The position numbers and the translations under genes were made by a program. This document shows, in pieces, positions 43,002 to 55,028 of a stretch of DNA of 64,000 nt (position 1 is the stretch's first letter; each line of letters opens with the position of its first letter). The notes under the pieces are model-generated. The model was not told the origin of the DNA. It saw nothing but the letters and a program-made list of their open reading frames with translations, and made no database searches. This DNA comes from Owenia fusiformis (Eukaryota > Annelida > Polychaeta > Sabellida > Oweniidae), in contig CAIIXF020000012.1 of NCBI GenBank assembly GCA_903813345.2, positions 971,318 to 1,035,317 on the forward strand, written 5' to 3'.

Positions 43002-46000
43002 CTGAAATCAGAAATAACAATACTAAACGAAGTCCTTATTTTAGTTATACATTTTGATTTTCCCAATTTGGCAGTTGTGCATAATTTATGATCATGAATT
43101 AAAGTTTGGATTGTTATTGGTAAAAGTACTGTAATATTTGTTTTGGTTGTCATTATTTTAACATCATTTTCTATGTTACATATTTTCTGAATCGTTTTTG
43201 CATCAATATAATCCATTTTTACCTGTTTACAACTTTTAACCAATGAGACTCTTCTGGTTTCACTCTTGCTCTCTGATGAGAATGACTTTGATGAAGATTC
43301 ATTCATTCGGGAAATTGCGATCCTTGTATTTGGAATGTGATGCCAGGATCTCCCTAAAGATGGCAGCACCTGTCCTGTATCGTTGTTGGCCCCAGTTGTA
43401 TTATTTGTAATCTGTGAATAAGAGTTTAGGTTTTAGTTTGTATAAAATTAAATAAGAACTAGTATCAAATTTGAAATGTTTCATATGATCTGATTAAATA
43501 CATATCCCCATGACAAAATGTTTTTATATTAGAATGGTTATTTTTGTAATGATTTGATTTTAATTGAACAAGGGGATTCATTCTACACACATGCCATCTT
43601 TATATATATCTGCACATTATTATTACGTTGGAATTTAGAATTTGGAAGAAGAATTAAAAAAGATTTATTAGCACACCTTTATTAGAAGAAACTATGAATT
43701 AGCATATTATTTGTAATATGACAAATGTGTTATTGAACTTATTCTTAATGCCAATTTTATTTTGTAGAACATTATTGATTTCTCAATTGGCAAGTGTGTT
43801 TTTAGTAAGATAGGCTACCTGAATGAGATAAATACTGCTTGTTAATAATACATTGTACATAAAGTGGCTATAGCAAATACATTGTACATAAAGTGGCTAT
43901 AGCAAATACATTGTACATAAAGTGGCTATAGCAAATGCATTGTACATAAAGTGGCTATAGCAAATCCATTGTACATAAAGTGGCTATAGCAAATACATTG
44001 TACATAAAGTGGCTATAGCAAATCCATTGTACATAAAGTCGCTATAGCAAATGCATTGTACATAAAGTGGCTATAGCAAATCCATTGTACATAAAGTGGC
44101 TATAGCAAATCCATTGTACATAAAGTGGCTATAACAAATACATTGTACATAAAGTGGCTATAGCAAATGCATTGTACATAAAGTGGGTATAGCAAATCCA
44201 TTGTACATAAAGTGGCTATAGCAAATCCATTGTACATAAAGTGGCTATAGCAAATCCATTGTACATAAAGTGGCTATAGCAAATACATTGTACATAAAGT
44301 GGCTATAGCAAATCCATTGTACATAAAGTGGCTATAGCAAATCCATTGTACATAAAGTGGCTATAGCAAATCCATTGTACATAAAGTGGCTATAGCAAAT
44401 ACATTGTACATAAAGTGGCTATAGCAAATACATTGAGGCTAAATATTCATTCTTTGAGATTTTTAAATTAAACCTGCACATCGCTCCAAAACGCGATATT
44501 TTGACATATATTGTTTTTACATTTTCAAGCTCTAAAATAAAGTTTCTGTAAATAAAAATTGTTTTTTTCTGTGTCGTATCAAAGAACAATCATTTAGTTA
44601 AAAAAGAAAAGAAACGTGCATGCAGGATTCGAACCCGGGCCGCCTGCGTGCTAAGCGAGAATTCTAACGCTGGGCTACCAATTCATTATGAATGATGAGT
44701 GTAATTAAACGCTACTTATTTTAAATGCTATAATTCGGAAGTGACGTCACGTTCTTAATTTAGAAACCTTCCAAAAATCATATTGTCGTCGACAATCGAA
44801 GCAATTCAATGAATAATCGTTGTAATGACACATTTATCATGAGTATTTGTACACAAGATTTGCCCCATTTGTTCATCATTCTATAATCTTTCATTAAGCT
44901 CAAAATGATAAAGTTCACCCCCGAAACAACCCAAGATTGCGTTTTGGAGCGATGTGCAGGTTTAAATTTTCAAGTAAATTCCCAGTGGGCCTTTAATAAA
45001 AAGGACTCACATACCAGAACAGCTGTAGAGCAGTCTGTAGCCAATGACTTCAAAATGCGACTCAAATGAATCATGTGACCATGGCTGTCTGTCTGGGCAC
45101 CTCCTAATATGGGCAAAATCACTGCAGCTACGGAATCAACAATGATCAGCTTTAGGTTGCTGTGAAATGGTGCTGACTGGAAGCAGAAATTAGCATTCAA
45201 TCATGGATTCTCTGTGAACTCTACAGAAATTTGTAATACAAATTCCAATAATGGTCAAATAAACATTTTCAGTTTTTGTGTTTTTCAAATGATTATTTAT
45301 ATGTGTAAATGGTTTTTAATGGGAGGAATGACTGTAATCCCATCTATGTTTTTAAATTCTGATCAATTTCTGTTGAATCATTGCCAGTTGAACAAAGTTT
45401 TTGAAAGGTGAACACATATAAGTGAATTGAGCTAAGAACTGATCTAGTATTTTAAAGATTTAGGACATATTATAGTTACAACCATAAACAATGAGTGATT
45501 CTGATGAACAATCTCAGGATGAAGGTGGTACAGTCATGAGATTTTGCACAAATTGCAAAAATCCAGTAAAAGGACATATTGGACCATGTGGTAAAAAATG
45601 TACCAATTCTATGGATAATAATACAGATGAAGATTCTCAGAAACTAGGTAGTTGTTCAACTGGTCAGACAACCATAGAAAATAAAGGAATAATATTGGCA
45701 ATACAAGAACTGGGACGCCAGGTATCATGTGTAAACCAAATCATTACACAAGTAAAACAGGATAATGATACACTTACATCTACATACAAGGATTTATATA
45801 TAACTGTACAATAACTGAAAACACAGCAGGCTAATATAGGACAAAGGTCACATATAAAACCAATGGAGCATCATCTACCTGGGCAGTCTAACACTGGGCA
45901 ACCTACTCACAGTACAAGTCAACAGCAGCTTTCCACTCAAGCGCAACAATCCTCAGATACAATGCTATTGAATACTGGAGCTCAGTTCAATAGCAGCCCA

Positions 46001-49000
46001 GTTGGAGTTTCAAACAAGATCAGAAAAGCCATAGAAACAGGTGAATATGTGAACCTTGCAGTCGAAATGTTGAGGCATGCGCAGACCTCTATTTAGTGAT
46101 ATTTTCATTTCAAATATGGCGGCCAATCCGATGTCTGACGACCCTTACAAAGAATCTAGGCGGTTTGCATTTTTACCTCCTGTGAAATAACAAGTGGAAT
46201 TTAGTAGTTGTTTTGTGTTTTATTATCATTCTGAATCGTAATTCTATGTGATGTGGTGTTGAAATGTCAGCAGAAATACATATCCATACGATGATCGAGT
46301 GAATCAGATAACAGATTTTTCGAAAACCCGTCTCGTGCTAAGAGTGTAAAAACTTGTATTAACATGCTCAAAAGTGCCAATGTGCACATCAATGTCAAGC
46401 TAAATCAATGTTGTGTCTAAAACAGGTACCCGATCTACACAAAACAGCTTGTCATTCACGTATACACGCTTAGCAAACACGGCGAAATGACCTGAATCTT
46501 GGAATTTCGTTCGAGAGCTAGTAATGTTTGCTCCGGTCTTCGTCATAAGTGTTCATCAGACTTCACGCATGCGCAGGAGAAAAACCATCAACCAATAAGG
46601 TTTATAAATCAATTTTGCGCATGCGCCTTACAACGGTAAAGAAATTCGTATTTATAAACGAACCAGTTTGAGATAACCCGATATCAGTCGGAGAAATCTG
46701 ACGATCTACGAAACTCACTTCAAAAAATCAAATGCGGACTGACGGCGTATTCTACTATGTTTGGATCTAAGATCTTCAGTATAGATGAAGTCTTTTATGA
46801 TCTTTCGAATGAGGTAAGTCTTTAGTTCGAAAGACAATCGTATCAACTTGAACAAAAGTTGAGTTTTGACGAAAAATTTCAACATGCGCAGAAGTCCCAT
46901 TTTCGTTGTACCATATTGACTGCTTGTTGACCTGTTACCCAGCAATCTGTATAATCAGAATATAAACAAAAACACTGACCAGATTATAGTGAATGAAAGT
47001 GGAGAAATCAAAGTGAAGAAAGACAAGAAACAAAATACTATTGAAAACATAATGCAATGGATGCAAGCATGGAATATATACGAAATGGTAGTCATGGGAA
47101 AATACCCTTCAAAGTACATTGAGTTAAGTGCGTATAGGGCACATATACAGGAGTGTGATAGGAAATATACATGGACTGCGGTTTCTCTCTATGACAACAA
47201 ATTCAGAATGAAACTAGGGGACATGAAATCATATGCATTTAGCAGCATTGATACATTTCTATATACAACAACACTAGATGCAGCTGCCACAAAAACATCA
47301 GGACGTTGTTTCCGCTGTGGCCGAAATGACCACCAGGTAGCAGCCTGTACTTTTCAAGCGACCAACACGATGGAAAAGACTGAGAATGAAAAAACGACTA
47401 AAGCAACGCAGGCTCGAAACATTGATGCAGAAACATGCTGGAAATATCAATTCTCAGAATGTAAATTTGGCGACAAATGCAGGAGAAAACACATTTGCAA
47501 GCAATGTGGATCAACATCCCCCTTTATCACTTGCGAATGCAATCCCCGTCGATCCAAAAAATCCGCCACTGATTCACCAGCTAAGGCCACTTAACGTTGA
47601 CGCCCTCAAAGAGGGACTTAAATCGCATCCCAATCAAGATCTTGTTAAAAAATTAGTCTATGACGCAGAACATGGAGTACGAATAGGATATAATGGACCA
47701 CGTTCTTCTAGAATACATCAGAATTGGAGATCAACAAAAATACACCAAACTGCAGTAGAAAAAAGTATCATAAAAGATCTTCTCAAAGGAAGAAAAGCTG
47801 GACCATTTTTATCAAAGCCATTTGAAAACTTTGTGGGGTCACCCATGGGCGCATTCTTAAAAAGGCGCTCGTCGAAATGTCGTGTTATTCATGATCTATC
47901 ATGGCCCCCAGCAGGGTCGATCAATGACTTTATCTCAAAGGAGGAATATACGTGTCAATACATGGATATATGGGATGCGATTTCACATGTAAAATCTTGT
48001 GGCAGCAGATGCTTGATGGCAAAAGCTGACCTAGAAGATGCGTTTAAGCATATAATTGTACATAAAGATGATTGGGAACTGTTGGGTAGCACTTATGAAA
48101 TAAGAAATGATGATGGGAATTATGTCACAGTGTATATGGTAGACCAAGTACTGCCATTTGGCTTAAGGAGTTCTCCAAAAATATTCTGTCAATATGCTGA
48201 TGCCTTGGAGCACATTATGTTACAAAATGGTGTTACAGTTAGCGAGCACTACATGGATGATTACTTTACTTGTGGTCCCGCAGACACAAATGAGTGTCAG
48301 AATAACTTGGATATAATGATGGACACATGTAATAAGATACATTTCACTGTGAATCCGAGCAAAGTGACAATACCTAGCACCACTCTAGAATTTTTAGGAA
48401 TGATAATTGATTCAGTGAAAATGGAAATCAGAATTTCTGATGAAAGACTAGCTGATATTCTATCATTGTTGAAGGAATGGCGTTATGCATCAAAAAGGAC
48501 AAAGCGTGATATGCTCTCATTGATAGGAAAGTTAACCTTTGTATGTCGTGTGGTTCTAAGTGGAAAAACATTCCTGCGTAGGATGATTGACACCTCAACA
48601 AAAGCAAAATTTCTCCATCATAAAATCAAGATCACAGCAATGTTTAGATCAGACATTGAATGGTGGATATCATATTTACCCACTTGGAATAGCATAACAT
48701 TGTTCTATGAGGATGACTGGTCTTCTAACATAGATATGAAGCTGTACACAGATGCTTCAAAACATCATTACGGAGCGTACTTCAACGGACGATGGCTAAA
48801 TGGATCATTTAGCATATCCGAATCTGATCAGCATATCACATGGAAGGAACTTTATGCACTGGTAGTTGCTATAGCTACCTGGGGACAATTTTTAACCACA
48901 AAGAAAGTGCTGATGCATTGTGACAATTTAGCAGTGGTTCATATTGTGAACAATGGTACAAGTAAAAATAAACACGTCATGGCACTAGTGAGAGCACTTT

Positions 49001-52000
49001 CCTTTGTTTGTGCCAGAAATCAGATAGACTGTCGAGCTGTTCATATAGAGGGCTCTAGGAATTCTATATCAGATGCCCTCAGTAGAAATAAAATGTCTGA
49101 ATTTTACAATCTAACAAAGAACATTTCATTGGAAAAGTTTGAAGCAGTCAGTGTGTTTCCTATGTATTGACGATGATGTTATATGATGATATGATGCTAT
49201 ATAATTATTACAATTATATTGCCATTGACTTCTATATTTGTGCTTTGAGATTTTAAACCTAAATCAAACAAAACAAAACAAACAAGTTGTTATTATTTAA
49301 CAGTTATTGCATTAATTAATATTTTAACTTTCTTTGATGTTACCTACATATTTTAAGTTATTGGTTGGGCCGTTTTTTGGGCGGTTTTATCGCAATTTAT
49401 AATAATGTTATGTGAATAAAAATAAAAAATTCCGCTCATGTTTAAGCCCAACCAATAGTGTTTGTTAATGTGTATAGTATTTGTCCAAAAAGGATGACGA
49501 CAATTAATGATTATTTATATGTGTAAATGGTTTTTAATGGGAGGAATGACTGTAATGCCATCTATGTTTTTAAATTCTGATCAATTTCTGTTGAATCATT
49601 GCCAGTTGAACAAAGTTTTCGAAACTCACAGCTTTCGGAATTCCAATGCCAATCTTTTTTCAGTGTTTACCATGAACTTATTGGGCAATGGTGTGAATGC
49701 CAATATGTTAACTTGTGGCATTCATGTTTTTTAACCTTAATAACGAATCCTGGAGATGTTTGGATATATCCTGGTTTAGGGAAGTGAGCACTTTTGTTTC
49801 TACATTTACACCATTGAAAGGTGTGAGTACTGTACATGTGTTTTCTAATATGGTCATATGTAATTGAAAGGTGTGAGTACTGTACATGTGTTTTATAATA
49901 TGGTTATATGTAATTGTAAATGCACCTGGTTTAGTATCTTCTGATGAAGTTCCTGGAGGCATTCCTGGAGTTGGAATATATCAAAGATCTTGAAGCACTG
50001 TATTCTTTGACACATTTCTTCATACTTCTGAAGGTATTGAAAAAACAACAAAATATATAAACTTTCCAGACAAGGTGACTCACACAGGTTTCAGACCTAG
50101 TGGAGCAGTCATGTCATGCCACACATTGTCCACATACATGTATTGTCCTAAACTTGTTAAAAACTTACTGAAGGTATTGAAAAACAACAAAATAAATTAG
50201 ACAAGGTAGGTCACAAAGGTTTCAGACCTAGTGGAGCAGTCATGTCCTAAACTTGTTAAAAACATCAACAGACCTCCACATTTATTTATTTATTTATTTA
50301 TGTTTATTTTATCCACCAATAATGATGTGTATACATATAATTTATAATAAAATCATAGAAAATAAAACTAAGCTATACAGGTTAAGTAGGGGAAAAACAT
50401 TCAATTATAATATCACCAATTGGTGATTACCGCTTAAGCCTTATAGTTACTATGTAAAATACCTGTTTTTAGGCCTATTTAGATACATTTTATATACAGA
50501 TTTACATATAATATCATATTCTACATCACAAAGTATCGAATCCGCGCCAAATATAATTGGCAACAATACACTACTAGGGGGGAGGGGTTGATTCAAAAAT
50601 AACTTTTTACAGATATTTAATATTTCTATGCGTTAAAACAGCTTGTTCTTATTCTGTGCTTTAACATTTACTAATACATAACATTGTACACTGTATACAG
50701 CACTCAATTTGCATATCTTATTTTCGCTACATTTTTTTTACATATATTTTTAATGTTTTTTCATTTCAGTAAAATAAAACCTACAAGTAATAATTATAAA
50801 CTTTACATGTGACCTGGTACCTCTTCTGTAATGTCATGTGACTGCATAACCTGGTGAAGTCTGCTGGGACAAAGTGAGCCTCCTGTGTCAATATACACAA
50901 CATTGTGATCTGTCTCCATGACAACTGCCACTGCTGTTGCAATGCACACCTGTGTCTTCCCAGCAGCAGGAGGACCAATCATCTCTGTTATCTCCCCTGT
51001 GTACAACCCTCCATCCAATAAAGTATCAAGTCTGCAAAAACAATCATGATAAACCATGACATCTTATTTCTTCCCAGCCCTGAGATGTTTCAGGTGAAAC
51101 AGAAAGATGCTATGAGTATCAGAATGACAAAAACAATGAAAAAGTGTTTAATCAAGGAAAACAGTAGAAAGGAATGAAAAACACAACAATGTTTATTCGG
51201 AAATACATGTATACAGTGCAACTTAGATCAAGAACTCAAGTAGATGCTTTTGATCTCTGTTCGAATACACATTTCTCAATCTATAATTGTTGAATAACAT
51301 TACTTACCCATGTGAACCCGTAGATAGGATGGCACTAGCTGAGACCGCCTCGTCATACATGTCAACACCAGACATTGGAAATGAACTGTACTGAGCCAAC
51401 AGGACCCGGCGTATTGCTGTCAACTCCTAAATAGAATGATGAAACTTTTCCAATACAGGGGTAGGAGCAGAATTCAATAGTCAACATGTAATGAGAAATT
51501 AGGAATCAATGAGTGCAACTTTCATAAGACTTATAAATCAAAAAACTTTATCAAAATATTGAGGCTCAAACTGCCTGTTCAAAATTTCTTGAATTGAGTA
51601 ATTAGCAATGATGCCCCTTGGTAATTGTATCTTATTACATGACAGGAACATGCACATTCAAAATTTCTGGAAATTTCTGAATGATGTTAACAAATTGCTG
51701 AGCTCCAATATCTCTCCTTTGGTATTTCTCCAGAGATTTGGAACGCTACTTCGTGAATTTCTGCCATTTTGGTTTCTCAGTAGAAGATATCCACTTGAGG
51801 ATAAAGAGAAGTTCTGATTTGCACAGAAGCAGCTGATAAAGTAAGATGATTTCAGTATTTCAGTTTCAACTTCATGATTCTGAAGCGGGTGATAGGTGAC
51901 AAGCAAAAGCTGTTCTACCAGATCTTCAGTCAGCCTTTGAAAAACGTAAACTTTTTTTTAAGAATGCCAGATGACAAATCTTCACGGTAAATTAATTAGA

Positions 52001-52252
52001 GGTGCAAACAATATGTAACAGAATCATTTCCCGAGGAAATTCCAAAGTAAGAGAATTACAACTGTTGAAGTCACTGATTTGAAATTGAATTTATTCAACT
52101 TTCCTAACCTGATAAGGAAGGCCACAATCTTTTGATAACTCTTCCAAACCTCGATTCAAAAATTCAATCACAGTAGAAACATTTGCCTCCTTAAGTCTTT
52201 CAACCACTGTAGCTGTCAATCCTGGGCATGCATCAGGCCGTAATGAAGGCAT
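42951..52252 (-). CDS. RAD51D: RAD51D, DNA repair protein RAD51 homolog 4
   Basis: RAD51 paralogue of the BCDX2 complex, acting in homologous recombination and replication fork protection. Seven coding exons sum to 978 nt (325 aa plus stop; human 328 aa as recalled). The N-terminus [13 protein letters not shown] aligns with human M-G-V-L-R-V-G-L-C-P-G-L-T, which is why I chose 52252 over the in-frame ATG at 52276. Walker A is G-P-P-A-A-G-K-T and the Walker B region is L-K-L-I-I-V-D-S-V. Intron 4 (4.7 kb) holds a retroelement fossil. All phases agree. Confidence 0.96.
43223..43411 (-). CDS. RAD51D: RAD51D exon 6
   Basis: Encodes I-T-N-N-T…[18 protein letters not shown], matching human L-G-R-S-W-S-F-V-P-S-T-R-I-L-L. 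Acceptor TTCACAG|ATTA, donor CAG|GTAAAA. Confidence 0.95.
43852..44434. repeat. 29-bp minisatellite, about 20 copies
   Basis: Units of ATTGTACATAAAGTGGCTAT followed by AGCAAATAC, nearly identical, in RAD51D intron 5. No spacers, so not a CRISPR array. Confidence 0.97.
44467..44966. mobile_element. Inverted-repeat element containing a tRNA-Ala-like sequence
   Basis: The ends TTAAACCTGCACATCGCTCC and TTTAAACCTGCACATCGCTC are inverted copies, extending to CAAAACGC. About 500 bp, otherwise non-coding. Confidence 0.78.
44613..44683 (-). tRNA. tRNA-Ala(AGC)-like pseudogene or SINE-type head
   Basis: On the minus strand: GGTAGCCCAGCGTTAGAATT (A-box-like), CGCTTAGCACGC (AGC anticodon loop), then GGGTTCGAATCC (B box). 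The acceptor stem does not pair, so I take it as a tRNA-derived relic rather than a working tRNA. Confidence 0.55.
45015..45176 (-). CDS. RAD51D: RAD51D exon 5, Walker B region
   Basis: Encodes [13 protein letters not shown] then L-G-G-A-Q, matching human [20 protein letters not shown]. Donor CTG|GTATGT. Confidence 0.95.
46100..46980. other. Non-coding insertion within the DIRS-like fossil
   Basis: No coding similarity; several ATGCGCAG/GCGCATGCGC motifs and a TATGGCGGCCAAT site. Probably a separate element that landed in the gag region. The ends were not resolved. Confidence 0.45.
49361..49462. repeat. Hairpin near the 3' end of the DIRS-like fossil
   Basis: TATTGGTTGGGC and GCCCAACCAATA are inverted about 80 bp apart; GGGCCGTTTTTTGGGCGGTT lies in the loop. 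Probably part of the element's terminal structure. Confidence 0.6.
49813..49917. repeat. ~59-bp direct duplication
   Basis: TTGAAAGGTGTGAGTACTGT…TATGTAAT occurs twice in tandem, just downstream of the exon 4 donor. Confidence 0.88.
49926..50027 (-). CDS. RAD51D: RAD51D exon 4
   Basis: Encodes [21 protein letters not shown], matching human [20 protein letters not shown]. Acceptor CTTCAG|AAGT, donor CCAG|GTGCAT. Confidence 0.92.
50028..50820. repeat. RAD51D intron 3 with a duplicated segment near the exon 4 acceptor
   Basis: CTGAAGGTATTGAAAAAACA…GTTTCAGACCTAGTGGAGCA (50028–50120) recurs at 50168–50250, copying the exon 4 acceptor surroundings. (ATTT)n at 50281–50303. The rest is AT-rich with nothing recognised. 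Confidence 0.75.
50821..51031 (-). CDS. RAD51D: RAD51D exon 3, Walker A
   Basis: Encodes [16 protein letters not shown] then [10 protein letters not shown], the ATP-binding P-loop, and V-V-Y-I-D-T-G-G-S. Acceptor TTTGCAG|ACTT, donor GAG|GTACCA. Confidence 0.95.
51308..51426 (-). CDS. RAD51D: RAD51D exon 2
   Basis: Encodes [16 protein letters not shown] and A-S-A-I-L-S-T-G, nearly identical to human L-R-R-V-L-L-A-Q-F-S-A-F-P and T-A-I-L-S-T-G. Acceptor ATTTAG|GAGT, donor ATGG|GTAAGT. Confidence 0.95.
52109..52252 (-). CDS. RAD51D: RAD51D exon 1
   Basis: N-terminal helical domain: [14 protein letters not shown], then S-K-D-C-G-L-P-Y-Q, matching human V-A-Q-K-C-G-L-S-Y-K. Donor CAG|GTTAGG. Confidence 0.95.
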
Positions 52253-52440
52253 TTTCAATAAAGTAATGCTTTTCACTTTTTAAATTTGACAACCGGAAGT
52301 AGTCCTGCGAAATTACGCTGCAGTGCCATCTACCGAGGGACATTTTCTGTAAAAATTATAATTTTATTTTCTATTACCAATTAGCGTTATATACCTTCGT
52401 TGGCTGATCTGAAACAGCAAATATATGTGGCATCTACTTC
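52253..52440. promoter_or_regulatory. RAD51D 5' region
   Basis: Upstream of the start codon, holding the 5' UTR and probably the promoter. An alternative in-frame ATG lies at 52276. No clear core motif was seen. Confidence 0.35.
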
Positions 52441-52507
52441 AATATTGATAAGGTATGTGATACAGATTGCATTATTGTTGTTTCTTTCATCAAAGTTGAT
52501 ATAACAG

Positions 52508-52596
52508 GTCTTTCTCAGCTCCATCCATTGAATCAGACCCTACAGAGAATTGAGAATGGATTGGATAGGCTTAGCCCAGGCCTAGCCATGGTGCCT
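52508..52596 (+). CDS. Possible exon of a gene divergent from RAD51D
   Basis: Between ATAACAG and GTAAGT an open frame reads L-N-Q-T-L-Q-R-I-E-N-G-L-D-R-L-S-P-G-L-A, an amphipathic segment that looks coding. I cannot find a start exon or a convincing following exon, and I do not recognise the family. It may be chance. Confidence 0.25.
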
Positions 52597-52866
52597 GTAA
52601 GTTATAATCCTGAATTATACATATGTTTGTTTGTTTGTTATCTTACCCTAGGTTACAGGTTCTGATGTAAATCAAGATAGGCCTATATAATCCATCTCAT
52701 CAGACCAGTCCCGTCTTTGGATCAAAATTGTCCTTCATACGTTCAAGAGTGGCTAGAATTGTTGTTGATTAGACATAATTTTTGATTGTTCCATCTTAAT
52801 CTTTTGTTACAAGGGGAGGCATCAAAAAATTGATGTCGGACCAAAAACTAAATAAATCTAGTTCAT

Positions 52867-54085
52867 AGTTCATTCACGAGCGACTACTGGTAAAACTACA
52901 ATCCTACGGAATAACAGGAAAATTACTAGCCTGGACGAGGTCTTTTCTTACAAACAGGGCACAGAGAGTTTCGGTAAATGGTAAAGTATCAGAGTGGGCC
53001 CCTGTAACCTCTGGTATACCTCAGGGAACTTGCCTCGGGCCGACCCTGTTTGCTGCCTTCATCAACGATTTACCTGAAGCAACAAAGAACGAGATACTCA
53101 TGTACGCTGACGATGCAAAACTTTACGGCAAAGTTAAAACCGAAGAAGACAAAAGAACACTACAAAAGGATCTGGATAATATGTCTAAGTGGTCAAATAA
53201 ATGGCAGTTGCCTTTTAATACCGCTAAATGCAAAGTAATGCACCTTGGACATGGAAATGATCAACATAAATATACCATGAATGACCAGATCTTGGATATC
53301 ACCAAAACTGAAAAGGACCTTGGAGTCAATATCGACAATAATCTCAAGTTCCACCAACACGTTGACCTATCAGTCTCTAAAGCCAATAGCATCCTTGGAA
53401 TAATAAAAAGAACTTTCTCCCATCTGGACAAAACAATCCTCCCTCTTCTCTACAAATCACTTGAAAGACCCCACTTGGAATACGCAAACAGCGTATGGAA
53501 TCCTCACCACAATATGGATATTGACAAGCTAGAAAAGGTCCATAGACGAGCGACAAAACTTGTACCAGAAATTAAGGACATGAATTATGGGGATAGGCTA
53601 AGATACCTGAAGCTACCATCACTCCTGTACAGAAGGAGACGAGGGGATCTCATCCAAACCTACAAAATCATAAAAGGTCTTGACAGGATTAATATCACTG
53701 ACATTGCTGAAAAATCTGAAGCTCATAGAACCAGAGGAAACACTGAGAAGCTCAATACAAGATACAGTAGACTGAATGTCAGGAAGAATGTTTTCGGAAA
53801 CAGAATTGTGAAAGACTGGAACAATCTCCCACAGACTGCAATAGATGCTGACAATGTCAACCAGTTCAAGGCGCAAATTGACAAACACTTCCACAACCTA
53901 AAGTACCACTACAACTAGATGACAGCCCCTTTAACCCATGTCCAGTGAGCTTTCAAGAAAACAACCCCCACCCCCACCTTTTTCCCACTTAGTAAGACCT
54001 TACATATAACAAGATCTGGATAATATAGGATTCTTCCTTCTTCCAGAAGAAATGGTATACAGGTATACAGGTATACAGGTATAGT
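52867..54085 (+). mobile_element. CR1-like LINE, 5'-truncated
   Basis: An open frame from about 52867 to 53918 covers the RT core S-G-I-P-Q-G-T-C-L-G-P and M-Y-A-D-D-A, the thumb K-C-K-V-M-H-L-G and the C-terminal H-R-R-A-T-K-L region, ending in a stop at 53916–53918. Endonuclease and upstream parts are missing. The 3' end has an 8-bp repeat (ACAGGTAT)3 at 54056–54085, like CR1-group tails. Confidence 0.87.
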
Positions 54086-54285
54086 AGCATGGCCTTTCAA
54101 TTAGAAGGGTATGCAACTCTGTGTACATTTCAGTTTGTAATCCGACAAATTTCAACATTTCAATTTTTTGCGATTTTGACTCTTAATGCCTTAGAATGGT
54201 TTAAAAATAAAGATTTTTTGATGTTTTCGTCAAGCTCATTCCAATGGATCTATTACTAGTTGTTCAAAGCTGCAAACACTAGGAC

Positions 54286-54696
54286 TTAAGGTTCAGCTGG
54301 AAAGTAACATTTTGGTAAAAAATTGCTATACCTGCACATGTTATTTTCTGGTACAAAATTAAGTATGAAGGCATGTGTGTATTTCCTTGCTTTTTTCAGG
54401 AAAGTATCATTACACTGTCTACTTTTAGTAAACCTGGAAACAGGTCAATGGTAGCTCCTGTGTTGTCTGGAAACTTTGAAAGAAAATTTGGAAAAAAAGA
54501 AATTGTGAAATATCAGAATTTCCTGGAGTTCCCATTGAACTCCTACTAGATATTCTTAAAGAAGACAGTGTAATGATACTTTCCTGAAAAAAGCAAGGCA
54601 ATTGACATTTGTCTTCATACTTTATTTTGTACCAGAAAATAACATGTGCTGGTATAGCAATTTTTTACCAAAATGTTACTTTCCAGATGTACCTTA
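54286..54696. mobile_element. Foldback element with ~140-bp arms
   Basis: CTGGAAAGTAACATTTTGGT…AAAAAGCAAGG… on the left is inverted on the right (…TTTACCAAAATGTTACTTTC). The arms also share GACAGTGTAATGATACTTTC. Non-coding, inside the split MITE. Confidence 0.85.
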
Positions 54697-55028
54697 ACAG
54701 AAATTATATCATTTTTAGAAATAATTTTTCAAATTCTCAAACCGGAAGTCCGCGATCAACTTTGATGGTATTAAGTTTTGTGGGGAGGGGGGTCAAACTC
54801 AGAACTAGATTTATTTAGTTTTCAATCCAACATAAAACTTTTGATGCCTCCCCTTAGTGCACACAAACCTGACGCATTAAGCTAGCTGTGCCGTAATAAG
54901 TTATGAGGTGTTAATTGTTTGAAAACTTATGGTAAAGGAAGCCCTAGACTAGGTAGTGTGATGGTTGTTATAGATTTTTTCGACTGGCAAAATATGTGCA
55001 ATAATTGAAGGTGGCTATTAAATATATC

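Larger units (their letters stand above)
45284..49622 (+). mobile_element. DIRS-like (tyrosine-recombinase class) retroelement fossil in RAD51D intron 4
   Basis: Parts seen: a gag-like region (from 45491 to about 47594, with a C-terminal C-x-C/H-rich stretch) and reverse transcriptase–RNase H (47386–49170) with [19 protein letters not shown] and I-S-D-A-L-S-R, typical of DIRS rather than Gypsy. I did not recognise a tyrosine recombinase. About 118-bp direct repeats lie at both ends (45284–45404, 49507–49622). It is broken, with roughly two or three breaks, one of them an insertion of ~0.9 kb (about 46100–46980). Confidence 0.8.
52813..54857. mobile_element. Harbinger-like MITE split by other elements
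   Basis: Left end GGGGAGGCATCAAAAAATTG (52813 on) and inverted right end at 54800–54857 (TTTTGATGCCTCCCC) belong to the family at 13518 and 60145. Interior blocks (AATCCGACAAATTTCAACAT, 54140) match too. A LINE fragment and a foldback element sit inside. The flanks do not show a clear TTA duplication. Confidence 0.7.

Noticed and set aside
43852-44434. CRISPR-like look of a 29-bp repeat array
   Set aside because: Units are contiguous with no unique spacers, and the setting is an animal intron.
52253-52276. RAD51D start at 52276 (8 residues longer)
   Set aside because: The start at 52252 gives an N-terminus that aligns residue for residue in length with human RAD51D.
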